Source: UBA7662 sp036787895 (lineage in GTDB: Bacteria > Bacteroidota > Bacteroidia > UBA7662). Taken from it: 64,000 bases of DNA. Each line of letters opens with the position of its first letter. Positions within the stretch are counted from its first letter, which is position 1. This document shows, piece after piece, positions 43,416 through 51,272 of the stretch. The position numbers and the translations under genes are program-made. The notes under the pieces are model-generated. The model searched no databases and was not told where the DNA came from. It saw only the letters and a list, made by a program, of their open reading frames with translations. Location: NCBI GenBank assembly GCA_036787895.1, contig DAIQOK010000008.1:1-64000 (forward strand). Direction: 5' to 3'.

Positions 43416-43799
43416 ATGGCTCCTCCGATAAATTCTGGTTACTTAAAACATTACGTTTTTTTGCTCATCATATTTGGCGCGCTGCTGCATCAATTCCCCG
43501 TATTTGCGCATGCGGATACCTCGACTGCATCAGCCCAAACGGCTGCAATAAATCGTCCAATGCCAAAATTTAACCTATTAGACGGCTTACTTCGTTTTTA
43601 CCAACGTTATTTGAGCCCACAAATCCAGGCCGATTGTTTGTACCATCCCAGTTGCTCCCGGTTTACAAGAAAAAAACTAAAGGAAGCTGGCGTGATTGGA
43701 TTTTTTGTAGGATTAGATCAGTTTATTCATTGCACAGCAGGAATGGAGCTGGACTATCCGCCAAATCAACGAATAGCTGGAAAGGTAATCAGTGATTAG
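43416..43799 (+). CDS. yidD: YidD family protein with N-terminal signal peptide
   Basis: A 127-residue protein. Residues 10-32 form a hydrophobic export signal ending FAHA. The region from MPKFNLLDGLLRFYQRYLSP onward is a YidD domain: FYQ.YLSP and YHPSCSRFTRKKL are recognisable, but the usual CHP..GG.D end is replaced by HCTAGMELDYPP. Normal YidD is a cytoplasmic membrane-bound factor of about 75 residues helping YidC insertion. Here the signal would put the domain outside the cytoplasm unless translation starts at the internal ATG at 43560. The gene is not beside rnpA or yidC, but overlaps a membrane-linked gene by 8 nt, so its role may differ. Confidence 0.8.
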   Translation: MAPPINSGYLKHYVFLLIIFGALLHQFPVFAHADTSTASAQTAAINRPMPKFNLLDGLLRFYQRYLSPQIQADCLYHPSCSRFTRKKLKEAGVIGFFVGLDQFIHCTAGMELDYPPNQRIAGKVISD

Positions 43800-44559
43800 G
43801 GTGTTTTTTTGGTTATTTCTGTGTCTTTTTCAAACACTGCCGTCGAATGCACAGAACCTGGATACCAGCTTTTACAGGCATTTGGAAACCCATCAGCTGT
43901 CACGGGAACAAAATGTCTGGTGGCAATCGAACAATATTGGCAAGCATGACCTGCCCGACAGCTATGCCAGGTTTTTGCTTCAGGCGGCCTCTTTAACTCC
44001 TTTTTTAGCATTAATGCAGGCATTTCCTGATTTAAAACAGGATAGTTGTCTCACTGAAAAGGCGTCACAGCAATTTATCTTAGCAGATGATTCGATAAGG
44101 CAGTACTGGTTTACTTCATTACAAAGGAGCAGCTACAATGGTCAAACCGCACAATTGTACCGGTTGGCAGAACAGCAAAATACCTTATGGTCGCCGACTT
44201 TTGACAGTAGGATATATCCTGCATTTCAGCATATGCGAAGAGCGCAGCAGAAAAATTTGGCTGTAGCTGTTGGTTTTGATTTGGTAATTCCAGGTGCTGG
44301 AAAGGCTTATCTCGGCATGCCGCGACATGGTCTGCAAACGGCATTTTTAATGGCACTATTGGGATGGGCGAGTGCCGAAAGCATCCAGAAATACGGTTGG
44401 ACATCGGCTTGGAGCATAGTAAATGTATCGGCCTTAGGTACAGTTTATCTGTCGAATATATTTGGGACCGCCTACCACCACAAGACTAGGAAAGCAAGTT
44501 TTAAGCGTAATTATTACCATGAAGTTCAAAAATATACTTCTTTGTATTCTTGTTTTTGA
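43792..44559 (+). CDS. Exported protein with IPGAGKAY membrane motif, unknown function
   Basis: A 255-residue protein starting with GTG inside the yidD end (8-nt overlap; a second GTG at 43801 is possible). The signal peptide ends LPSNAQ. The first 150 residues are helical with no known domain. Residues 160-230 hold the segment VIPGAGKAYLGMPRHG followed by two hydrophobic helices, like the PG-xG-Q-xY turn of DUF5683/TM2-type proteins. The next gene codes for a protein of similar layout, so the two may be paralogues. Function unknown; the context suggests an envelope role with the YidD variant. Confidence 0.75.
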   Translation: MIRVFFWLFLCLFQTLPSNAQNLDTSFYRHLETHQLSREQNVWWQSNNIGKHDLPDSYARFLLQAASLTPFLALMQAFPDLKQDSCLTEKASQQFILADDSIRQYWFTSLQRSSYNGQTAQLYRLAEQQNTLWSPTFDSRIYPAFQHMRRAQQKNLAVAVGFDLVIPGAGKAYLGMPRHGLQTAFLMALLGWASAESIQKYGWTSAWSIVNVSALGTVYLSNIFGTAYHHKTRKASFKRNYYHEVQKYTSLYSCF

Positions 44560-45340
44560 TGTTTTTGCCCTTAAGCTCCAAGGGCAAACATTTAACGAGG
44601 ATTTATTGCGGCTTGAGTATGACGTATGGCAGGCCAAAGATGCTAAATCTCAAAATGAAGCGCTATTGATTAAGTTGAGCTATCAACTAAACAAGGATAC
44701 CAGTTCCTCTGACATCTTACAGACATTCAATCGATTGAATTGGAAGTTGTTAGAACCAATTCAACAGTTGCAGCTCCTAAAAAACCGAACAGTTTTTCAC
44801 TACAAAAACAAAGAATGGGAAGCAGCAGCACAAAGTTTTTATGAATATATGTCGCTGAAGCCGAGACCGACAAGGGTGGATTCTATGCAATATTATTTCT
44901 TAAATAGCTTAGCCTTAGGCGATTTTTCCACTGATACAGGCTGGTTGAATTTAGCGAGCGAAGGCTCGATAAATGACTGTTTTGAATGTTTAAAAGAGAC
45001 AGTCAAAGCTTTAAATCCACCTCAATGGCCAAAATACCTAAACTATTTAATACCCGGAAGTGGCATGATGACTTATGGGCAATGGGCTACCGGAGCTGGA
45101 AGTTTACTATTAAATGCCATGGGTGTAACGGGAGGCTTAGCTCTTATATCAGCTGCTCTTCCGGTGAATGCTTTGGTTTGGGCCGGATCATGGGAAATAT
45201 TATTTTATGGTGGAAGTCATCGCGCCTTGTCGAATTATCAATTGTTTCACGAAACACAAAAAAAAGCGGGCCTGAACCAAATATGTCAAGCCCGCTGGGA
45301 AGAATGGATTCAAACTTTGGTGTATGAACCTTTTATTTAA
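44519..45340 (+). CDS. Exported protein, likely paralogue of the preceding one
   Basis: A 273-residue protein from the ATG at 44519, overlapping the previous gene by 41 nt. The signal peptide ends KLQGQ. The N-terminal 170 residues are helical, possibly TPR-like (KNKEWEAAAQSFYEYMSL). They are followed by NYLIPGSGMMTYGQWATG and hydrophobic helices, the same IPG-x-G-x-x-Y-G turn as in the preceding protein. Start choice: ATG with a signal peptide, rather than an upstream in-frame start lacking one. Its 3' end overlaps the convergent gene at 45333 by 8 nt. Function unknown. Confidence 0.75.
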   Translation: MKFKNILLCILVFDVFALKLQGQTFNEDLLRLEYDVWQAKDAKSQNEALLIKLSYQLNKDTSSSDILQTFNRLNWKLLEPIQQLQLLKNRTVFHYKNKEWEAAAQSFYEYMSLKPRPTRVDSMQYYFLNSLALGDFSTDTGWLNLASEGSINDCFECLKETVKALNPPQWPKYLNYLIPGSGMMTYGQWATGAGSLLLNAMGVTGGLALISAALPVNALVWAGSWEILFYGGSHRALSNYQLFHETQKKAGLNQICQARWEEWIQTLVYEPFI

Positions 45341-47033
45341 TGCTGGAGGTTCCCAATTGAAGGATGGTATATTTATAAGCACCGAAATCTCCAAAGTTGG
45401 TCAGCACGCCAATTGGGAAACAAATCATCGTCATACAACGAATAACTTTACCACCCCCTGTTCTTTTTAGGTCGTTGTTAACAGCGTACATCCGATTACT
45501 CAGGACGCTGATATCGGTAGCACCAAAGTCCTTTTTTTCTGCACGCGCTATGCCCGGACGATTGATTTCGTAAAGTGTAGTTTTAAATGTTCCATTATCC
45601 TTGTCCATTATGGCATATTCCAGCACATCACTTCTTTTAAACTGCTTGGCTTTTTCTGGAGCGAAGTGTTTTTTGATATCAGGTTTGGTGCCGTAAGTGA
45701 TGTAATAATTACTTTCGTCTTCAATTACATTCACATCAGAAATGTACCAGCCACTGTATTCATAGGTACGGTCGATGTTTTTTCCCCAGATGAGATTTCC
45801 TTCTTTGTCAAATCGGAAGACAGTTACATTACTTTTAAGGCAATAATAATTGGTGTAACAAGCACCTTTGGGAGGGCATATGGTTATACTGTAGTTATTC
45901 ATAATGGTCGTAAACAGTGTAATCTCGCCATTGTCGGCAATGCGATATTCTTCTATGACATAGTCGTTATTGATCTCATCTGAATTGCCTGTTTTTTTAT
46001 CCTTTTTAAGGTCTTTCGTGTCATTTTTGAACAAATCACGGAGGAAGTCAGTATCAAATTGTTCAAAATTGACGTTCGCAAGCGTTTTGTTTTCAATGTC
46101 GAGATTGGCCTGAAATAAACCATTTAGCTTCATGGTTCTTACCTTTTTCTGTTGTTCAATATTCATGAACATGCCCACGAAGCTTACCTTTCCGTCTTTT
46201 TCCAATATTTTGAAATCGAAAATCTGTTTACCCTCAAATTTGAACGGATAATGGAAAGAATTTCCGGTTTCCACATTTGCATAAGTGTATAAATCAAAAT
46301 AGTCGGTCAAATTTTTGCCTTTATCCTCTTTAATTCTGGTTTTGATGTGTAAGTTGCCATCATCACCGAATATGTAATCTGATGTTAATCTTCTGTTGGA
46401 TGGTTTAGCAGTGATGGGCAATTCAACTTTGACCAATCCCTCAAAGGAAAGATCAGACTTGAGAATTTTTGCTTCAACTTTAACGCTTTCTCCTTCCTTT
46501 AAGCTTAATTCTGCACCTAACAAGATATTACCTCGCTGTTTTTCATTGGAAAGGATAAAAATTACAGGCTCACGCGTTTTACGTTCTTTAGATTTAGGAT
46601 ATTGCTGTATTTTTTTGAGTTTGCCAATAACTTTCAGATTCTGATCGAAGGATTGAACGTGTATCTCTTCCTGACTTTTAACGTCATTAATCCAAAAAAC
46701 ATAGATAACTTCTTCCTGTACATAAACACCTTTTAGATGCATACCCTTGGCGTCCTTGTTTTTGTTATTTCTCAAAATGGCGCTACTGCTCAACTTGCCA
46801 TTATCGTTGTTAATAGCATGTAAATAGAAGTCCGCACTTGAATAGCCATCTTTATATGATTTGTTAAGTATGTAGGTGAATTTCGAATTTCCCCCGCTGA
46901 CACTTTCAAACAGACCTGCGTTTTTATTGTCGAAACGTACATTTTGGGACCATTTAAAGTCTAATTTTTGTGCAAATAGGTTGCTGCTAAGCAAAAGCAA
47001 GCCGAGCGTTAATCGTAGAAATTGTTTTATCAT
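45333..47033 (-). CDS. Large exported protein, unknown function
   Basis: A 566-residue protein with a signal peptide ending NLFAQ. The sequence is mainly beta with recurring strand pairs such as NSFHYPFKFEGK and VTVFRFDKEGNLIWGK, the latter typical of propeller-type blades. Near residue 400 is a Cys-containing loop (ICPPKGACYTNYYC). No enzyme motif or T9SS tail is seen. It is the last gene of a minus-strand trio with a barrel protein (21-nt gap) and a trypsin-like protein. Periplasmic or surface location is likely; a propeller fold is inferred. Confidence 0.75.
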   Translation of the reverse strand: MIKQFLRLTLGLLLLSSNLFAQKLDFKWSQNVRFDNKNAGLFESVSGGNSKFTYILNKSYKDGYSSADFYLHAINNDNGKLSSSAILRNNKNKDAKGMHLKGVYVQEEVIYVFWINDVKSQEEIHVQSFDQNLKVIGKLKKIQQYPKSKERKTREPVIFILSNEKQRGNILLGAELSLKEGESVKVEAKILKSDLSFEGLVKVELPITAKPSNRRLTSDYIFGDDGNLHIKTRIKEDKGKNLTDYFDLYTYANVETGNSFHYPFKFEGKQIFDFKILEKDGKVSFVGMFMNIEQQKKVRTMKLNGLFQANLDIENKTLANVNFEQFDTDFLRDLFKNDTKDLKKDKKTGNSDEINNDYVIEEYRIADNGEITLFTTIMNNYSITICPPKGACYTNYYCLKSNVTVFRFDKEGNLIWGKNIDRTYEYSGWYISDVNVIEDESNYYITYGTKPDIKKHFAPEKAKQFKRSDVLEYAIMDKDNGTFKTTLYEINRPGIARAEKKDFGATDISVLSNRMYAVNNDLKRTGGGKVIRCMTMICFPIGVLTNFGDFGAYKYTILQLGTSSIK

Positions 47034-47054
47034 AATGTTTGGTTTGATTCAATT

Positions 47055-47861
47055 TTAAAGACCTAAGCCAATATTGTAGTATAGTCGAATGCTGGGATAG
47101 GAAGTGTTGTCCTTGCTGCCCATTTGAATGTACTCACGGTAATAGTTACCGCTTTGGGGAGTTACAAATTCATAAACGTCGTAGGTTACTATGTTTAAGC
47201 TCAGACTTAAGCCAATTTCATTACTTAATTTAGGTTTTTTGAAATGAATAAATTGAAGGCCGTAGCGTACCCCGATTTCGTTCGAGCTTAAACTGGTTTG
47301 CCGACTGTCGGCCCTGATGATGCGGTCTTCACTATCATAACCTCCGGGCAAATCTAGTTTGGCACTACTGAAGCGATAAAATACCTGGATGGTCCTTAAA
47401 GCATTGTCGAAGGTGTCAGAATCATCAAAAAATTTAAGACCCAGACCAAAAGCGGGCCGGAATGCGTTTACAAAAGTTCCTCTTTGTAGCAGGTCAGACG
47501 GTAATTGTGAGTTATCAGAAAAATCAGCGATAAATTCTCTTACAATACCAGAGCCAAAGCCATTGCCTGCCCCAAATGTATTGATATTTCTGGTCTGCCC
47601 AACAAATAGCTCTAAACTCGAGCTTCGACCTATGGATTTTTCAAATGAAAAGAGTAACTGACCCCTTAACAACTCCATTGGGTGAAATTTTAGAAGCATA
47701 TTGAAGTCACCGGATAAGTTGCTGTTCGAACTGGTGACTGATGAATAAATCAAATTCAGACTGGCCGGAGGGGTGTAGTTGTTGTCTCTGGGGTCGTTTT
47801 GAGCATAAACTTGGAGTAAGCCACCTAGGGTGACCAGAATTAGCATAAGGATATTTTTCAT
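47055..47861 (-). CDS. Outer-membrane beta-barrel protein, unknown function
   Basis: A 268-residue protein with a signal peptide ending QVYAQ and many alternating amphipathic strands with aromatic ends (GQLLFSFEKS, IQVFYRFSSAKL, SIRLYYNIGLGL). It ends in a short strand as barrel proteins do. No named family recognised. The gene is 2 nt behind the trypsin-like gene and 21 nt ahead of the large exported protein gene, so the three are one operon. The barrel could anchor or export its partners; this is inference. Confidence 0.72.
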   Translation of the reverse strand: MKNILMLILVTLGGLLQVYAQNDPRDNNYTPPASLNLIYSSVTSSNSNLSGDFNMLLKFHPMELLRGQLLFSFEKSIGRSSSLELFVGQTRNINTFGAGNGFGSGIVREFIADFSDNSQLPSDLLQRGTFVNAFRPAFGLGLKFFDDSDTFDNALRTIQVFYRFSSAKLDLPGGYDSEDRIIRADSRQTSLSSNEIGVRYGLQFIHFKKPKLSNEIGLSLSLNIVTYDVYEFVTPQSGNYYREYIQMGSKDNTSYPSIRLYYNIGLGL

Positions 47862-47863
47862 GT

Positions 47864-49489
47864 TTATTTTACTTTTATCAATACTACCAAACCGGATATT
47901 TGCTTCACCATTTCTTCGGTTGTAGTCTGTATAGGGTATTGATGGTCGGGTAGACTGACTTTTTCTGATACCAATTCGACGAGGTTGATGAGATAGCTGG
48001 ACTTGATGGCATAGGACACATTGTCGCCTTTTTTGAATTTAGCATTGATTACTCCAATCAATTGCCCTTGCTGATCAAACAACGGACCTCCACTGTTACC
48101 CGGTTGGGTAGGGACGGTGATTTGATAGCTGTTTATTTCTTGATTAAAACCGGTTTTTGAGCTTACTTTCCCATCGGCAAATTTGACTTCCTTCCCCATG
48201 CCGCCTAAAGCAAAGGGATACCCGAGAGTAAAAACACTGCTACCTACTTCTGCCAGCCCACCCGTTTTGAAACGATAAAGTAACTTAGGTAAATGAACAA
48301 AGTTAGGATCATCAATTTGAATGATGGCCAAATCGTTGGCTTTGTCGACTGTAAGTACCTTCGCATTATAATTTACCGGCGAGCCATTGCGCATCATTTC
48401 AACCACAAGTTGCTGGCTGTTTTCAACCACATGGTAATTGGTAGCTAATATTCCATTTGAACTTAAAAAGAATCCTGTACCAGTCGATTTGATATTTTGG
48501 TCACCTGAATGGCTTGCGTTACCGGTACCGAATTCTTTCCAGGTTATTTTATGAGCTACTATTTGTTGCATATCACCTGCCAGGAAACCAAATTTATCAC
48601 CGGCAAAAGAGAGTTCTTTGCGGAAAACCATCTCTCCATTAATAGAAAAAATGGTCTTATCCCCGGTAGCAATGACTTTAAATGTGTTTTTTTCAGCAGG
48701 TTTTATGGCGCCGGCATATGAGCCGTCGCTAAACTCAATTTTTAATCCTTCGATGACGGTTCCGAGATAAAAATAATTATCCTTCACCAGGAAATAGGTG
48801 AAATTCTCCCAGTCTTTAAAGCCCAAAATCAGCCCGTATTTGCCTTTTTTTTCGCTTATATTTTCCACTTCTGCTTCAAATGAAAATATATCACCACTTT
48901 TCGGGAAGGCAATAAATCGCGAAGTCCCTTCTTTGGTCAAGGCCTTGAGCTCTAATTTTTTATTAGAAATACGGGCAAAAGAAACCGCGCTTTTATACAG
49001 GTCCCAGTCGTTGTAATTATCATCGAAGTTTTCTTCCAGTATATTCGACTTTTGTCCTGTCTCACTGTATTCGTAATAAGGCCCTCTGGCTATTTGCCCT
49101 GCCTGAAAATTGATTTCTTTTTTAATTTTGCCATTCTCATAATAGGTTTCCTCCATACCATCCTGAAGACCGTTAGCAGCATACCTTTTCACCATTTTAC
49201 GATTGCCATTTTTGTAGTACCAGCTGCATGTGCCTTGAAACAGATTATTACTTTCATCCAGATTGTCTGTTTTTAGGATTTTACCTTCAAAGTACAAGGC
49301 GTCACCGTTGATATAATAGGCACGATAGTTCCCATCACTGTCTGCCATGGCTTTTCTGTAGTAAAGAGCTAAATTTTCGGTGCATTTACGTCCGTTCCGG
49401 TCGAAAGTAATGCGTTCCTGCCCATAGGAGTATATGCCATTGAACAGCAGTAAAAACAGAAGTATGTAACGCATGAGCTTTTTAATCAT
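47864..49489 (-). CDS. Exported repeat/LamG-like/trypsin-like serine protease fusion
   Basis: A 541-residue protein with a signal peptide ending SYGQ. Residues 50-150 hold MORN/YwqK-like repeats (YYKNGNRKM, YYENGKIKK, YYEYSETGQ). Residues 155-320 are a jelly-roll LamG/DUF1080-like domain. Residues 335-510 are a trypsin-like S1C domain with a complete triad: H353 in NYHVVE, D386 in ANDLAII and S466 in GNSGGPL. No PDZ domain follows, unlike DegP. It is first in an operon with a barrel and a large exported protein, which may be substrates or partners. The domain mix is unusual; the protease call is firm, the role is not. Confidence 0.85.
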   Translation of the reverse strand: MIKKLMRYILLFLLLFNGIYSYGQERITFDRNGRKCTENLALYYRKAMADSDGNYRAYYINGDALYFEGKILKTDNLDESNNLFQGTCSWYYKNGNRKMVKRYAANGLQDGMEETYYENGKIKKEINFQAGQIARGPYYEYSETGQKSNILEENFDDNYNDWDLYKSAVSFARISNKKLELKALTKEGTSRFIAFPKSGDIFSFEAEVENISEKKGKYGLILGFKDWENFTYFLVKDNYFYLGTVIEGLKIEFSDGSYAGAIKPAEKNTFKVIATGDKTIFSINGEMVFRKELSFAGDKFGFLAGDMQQIVAHKITWKEFGTGNASHSGDQNIKSTGTGFFLSSNGILATNYHVVENSQQLVVEMMRNGSPVNYNAKVLTVDKANDLAIIQIDDPNFVHLPKLLYRFKTGGLAEVGSSVFTLGYPFALGGMGKEVKFADGKVSSKTGFNQEINSYQITVPTQPGNSGGPLFDQQGQLIGVINAKFKKGDNVSYAIKSSYLINLVELVSEKVSLPDHQYPIQTTTEEMVKQISGLVVLIKVK

Positions 49490-49629
49490 CTATTCGGTTT
49501 TAGTTTGGCGTGCAAGATAAAAGTCGCTCTGTTAATAAAGAATAAATTTTACCCTGAATTTGGTATGCAAGTCTTCGGATTGCGGGCCTTTATACTCCTG
49601 CCTTTTGCTTAAATCGTAACTAAAAAAGC

Positions 49630-49637
49630 TATCTTTG
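49630..49637 (+). promoter_or_regulatory. -7 promoter box of the trans-sulfuration gene
   Basis: TATCTTTG matches TAnnTTTG exactly, 21 nt before the ATG at 49659. Confidence 0.55.
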
Positions 49638-49658
49638 ACGCGCAATAAGCAGTTTTAT

Positions 49659-50804
49659 ATGAAATTCGGAACCAAAGCCATACATGCCGGCGTGCACCCT
49701 GATCCAACTACCGGGGCTATCATGACACCTATTTATCAAACGTCGACCTATGTCCAGGAATCGCCGGGAAATCACAAGGGTTATGCTTATGCCCGGGGTA
49801 AAAATCCAACACGTACCCAGCTGGAAGCTAATATTGCGGCTTTGGAAAATGCCAAACATGGGCTCTGTTTTGCAAGTGGTATGGGTGCCATCGACGCCGT
49901 TATCAAAATGCTGAAACCAGGCGATGAAGTCATTACAGGAGATGATATTTACGGTGGTTCTTACCGCATTTTTACCAAAATATACCTCGATTTTGGCATC
50001 AAATTTCATTTTATCAATCTCTACGACGCGGATAATGTCAAAAAATACCTGAACACCAATACCCGCCTGATCTGGGCTGAAACACCCACCAATCCTACCA
50101 TGAAAATTGTGGATATAGCTGCTATCGCGGCTATCGCGAAGCAGGCCGGTGTCGCATTTGCGGTCGACAATACCTTCGCATCACCTTATCTCCAGAATCC
50201 ACTCGACTTAGGCGCCGATTTGGTTATGCACTCTGCAACAAAATACCTGGGTGGACACAGTGATGTGGTGATGGGGGCCTTGTGTACCAACGATACTGCC
50301 ATGTTCGAAAAACTGGCTTTTATCTTAAACAGCTGTGGTGCAAATCCAGGTCCTCAGGATTGTTTTTTGGTACTTCGTGGCATTAAAACCTTGCATTTAC
50401 GTATGAAAGCACATTGCGAAAACGGCAAGGCAGTAGCGCATTATTTGCGGCAACATCCTAAAGTTGGCTTGGTAAACTGGCCGGGTTTCGAAGATCATCC
50501 GGGTCATGTTATAGCCAAAAAGCAGATGTTAGACTTTGGTGGAATGTTATCCTTTACACTTAAAAGCGGTAATTACGATCATGCCATGCAGTTGGCTTCT
50601 TCTATGGAAATCTTCAGCCTGGCCGAATCACTGGGTGGCGTTGAATCGCTTGTCGGTCATCCTGCCAGTATGACGCATGCCAGTATTCCGCGCGAGGAGC
50701 GACTGAAAGCCGGCGTTGAAGATGGATTATTACGCTTGAGTGTTGGCGTAGAAGATGTGGAAGACCTGATTGCCGACCTGGAACAAGCGCTTGCTAAAAT
50801 CTAG
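49659..50804 (+). CDS. Cystathionine gamma-synthase/gamma-lyase family enzyme
   Basis: A 381-residue PLP enzyme of the Cys/Met metabolism family. The PLP lysine is K195 in SATKYLGGH. YARGKNPTR, GMGAIDAV, DDIYGG and the WAETPTNPTM stretch are all typical. It could join cysteine to an activated homoserine (MetB) or cleave cystathionine (MecB/CGL); sequence signatures visible by eye do not separate these. In Bacteroidota such stand-alone copies are often named gamma-synthase. It is a single-gene unit whose stop codon shares the palindrome CTAG with the stop of the convergent Kazal gene. Confidence 0.92.
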   Translation: MKFGTKAIHAGVHPDPTTGAIMTPIYQTSTYVQESPGNHKGYAYARGKNPTRTQLEANIAALENAKHGLCFASGMGAIDAVIKMLKPGDEVITGDDIYGGSYRIFTKIYLDFGIKFHFINLYDADNVKKYLNTNTRLIWAETPTNPTMKIVDIAAIAAIAKQAGVAFAVDNTFASPYLQNPLDLGADLVMHSATKYLGGHSDVVMGALCTNDTAMFEKLAFILNSCGANPGPQDCFLVLRGIKTLHLRMKAHCENGKAVAHYLRQHPKVGLVNWPGFEDHPGHVIAKKQMLDFGGMLSFTLKSGNYDHAMQLASSMEIFSLAESLGGVESLVGHPASMTHASIPREERLKAGVEDGLLRLSVGVEDVEDLIADLEQALAKI

Positions 50805-51202
50805 TTCGGCAATACGTTGAGTAAGTCGAGCTTCTCATAGGCCATCGAAAAACCACATTGGAAGTAGTCGAGCCGTTTACGATAGCGCAGACGAACCATG
50901 CTGTCTTCGATTTTTAACGAATCGGGTAGGCCGATAATGTGGTAAGTCGTGCCCGAAAGTTGAGCCACCCAGTCGCAACCATCGGCCGCAGGATCGCCAA
51001 AGTAGGTGATTCTGAAAACACCGGTTTCCGGACAGGCGCCTGCGGTGTAGTTCATCTTTTGACAGTCGGCCTCACATGGGCTGGAGTAGGTTTTACCGTC
51101 ATCGCCACAAACCGGAGAGTAGATGGCGGGGCAGATACAGCCTTCATCCCGATAACAGCTCATCGCAAAAAGGCCAATAAAAAAAAGGATGGTCACTTTC
51201 AT
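50801..51202 (-). CDS. Lipoprotein with Kazal-type protease inhibitor domain
   Basis: A 133-residue lipoprotein with the lipobox AMSC, lipid-modified C16. Residues 22-57 form a Kazal-type inhibitor loop: C24 followed by YSPVCGDDGKTYS, with cysteines at 22, 24, 32, 43, 47 and 57 in Kazal spacing. The reactive-site P1 position (second residue after C24) would be A26, suggesting elastase-like targets; that is an inference. The C-terminal 75 residues are of unknown fold with two further cysteines. Surface anchoring would let it block host or competitor serine proteases, or the cell's own. It is convergent with the trans-sulfuration gene (4-nt overlap). Confidence 0.85.
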   Translation of the reverse strand: MKVTILFFIGLFAMSCYRDEGCICPAIYSPVCGDDGKTYSSPCEADCQKMNYTAGACPETGVFRITYFGDPAADGCDWVAQLSGTTYHIIGLPDSLKIEDSMVRLRYRKRLDYFQCGFSMAYEKLDLLNVLPN

Positions 51203-51272
51203 AGTCGAAATTTAAACAAAAATAATTAACGACCATTGGGTGTAAAGCACTGAATAATTGACATTTGAAGAC

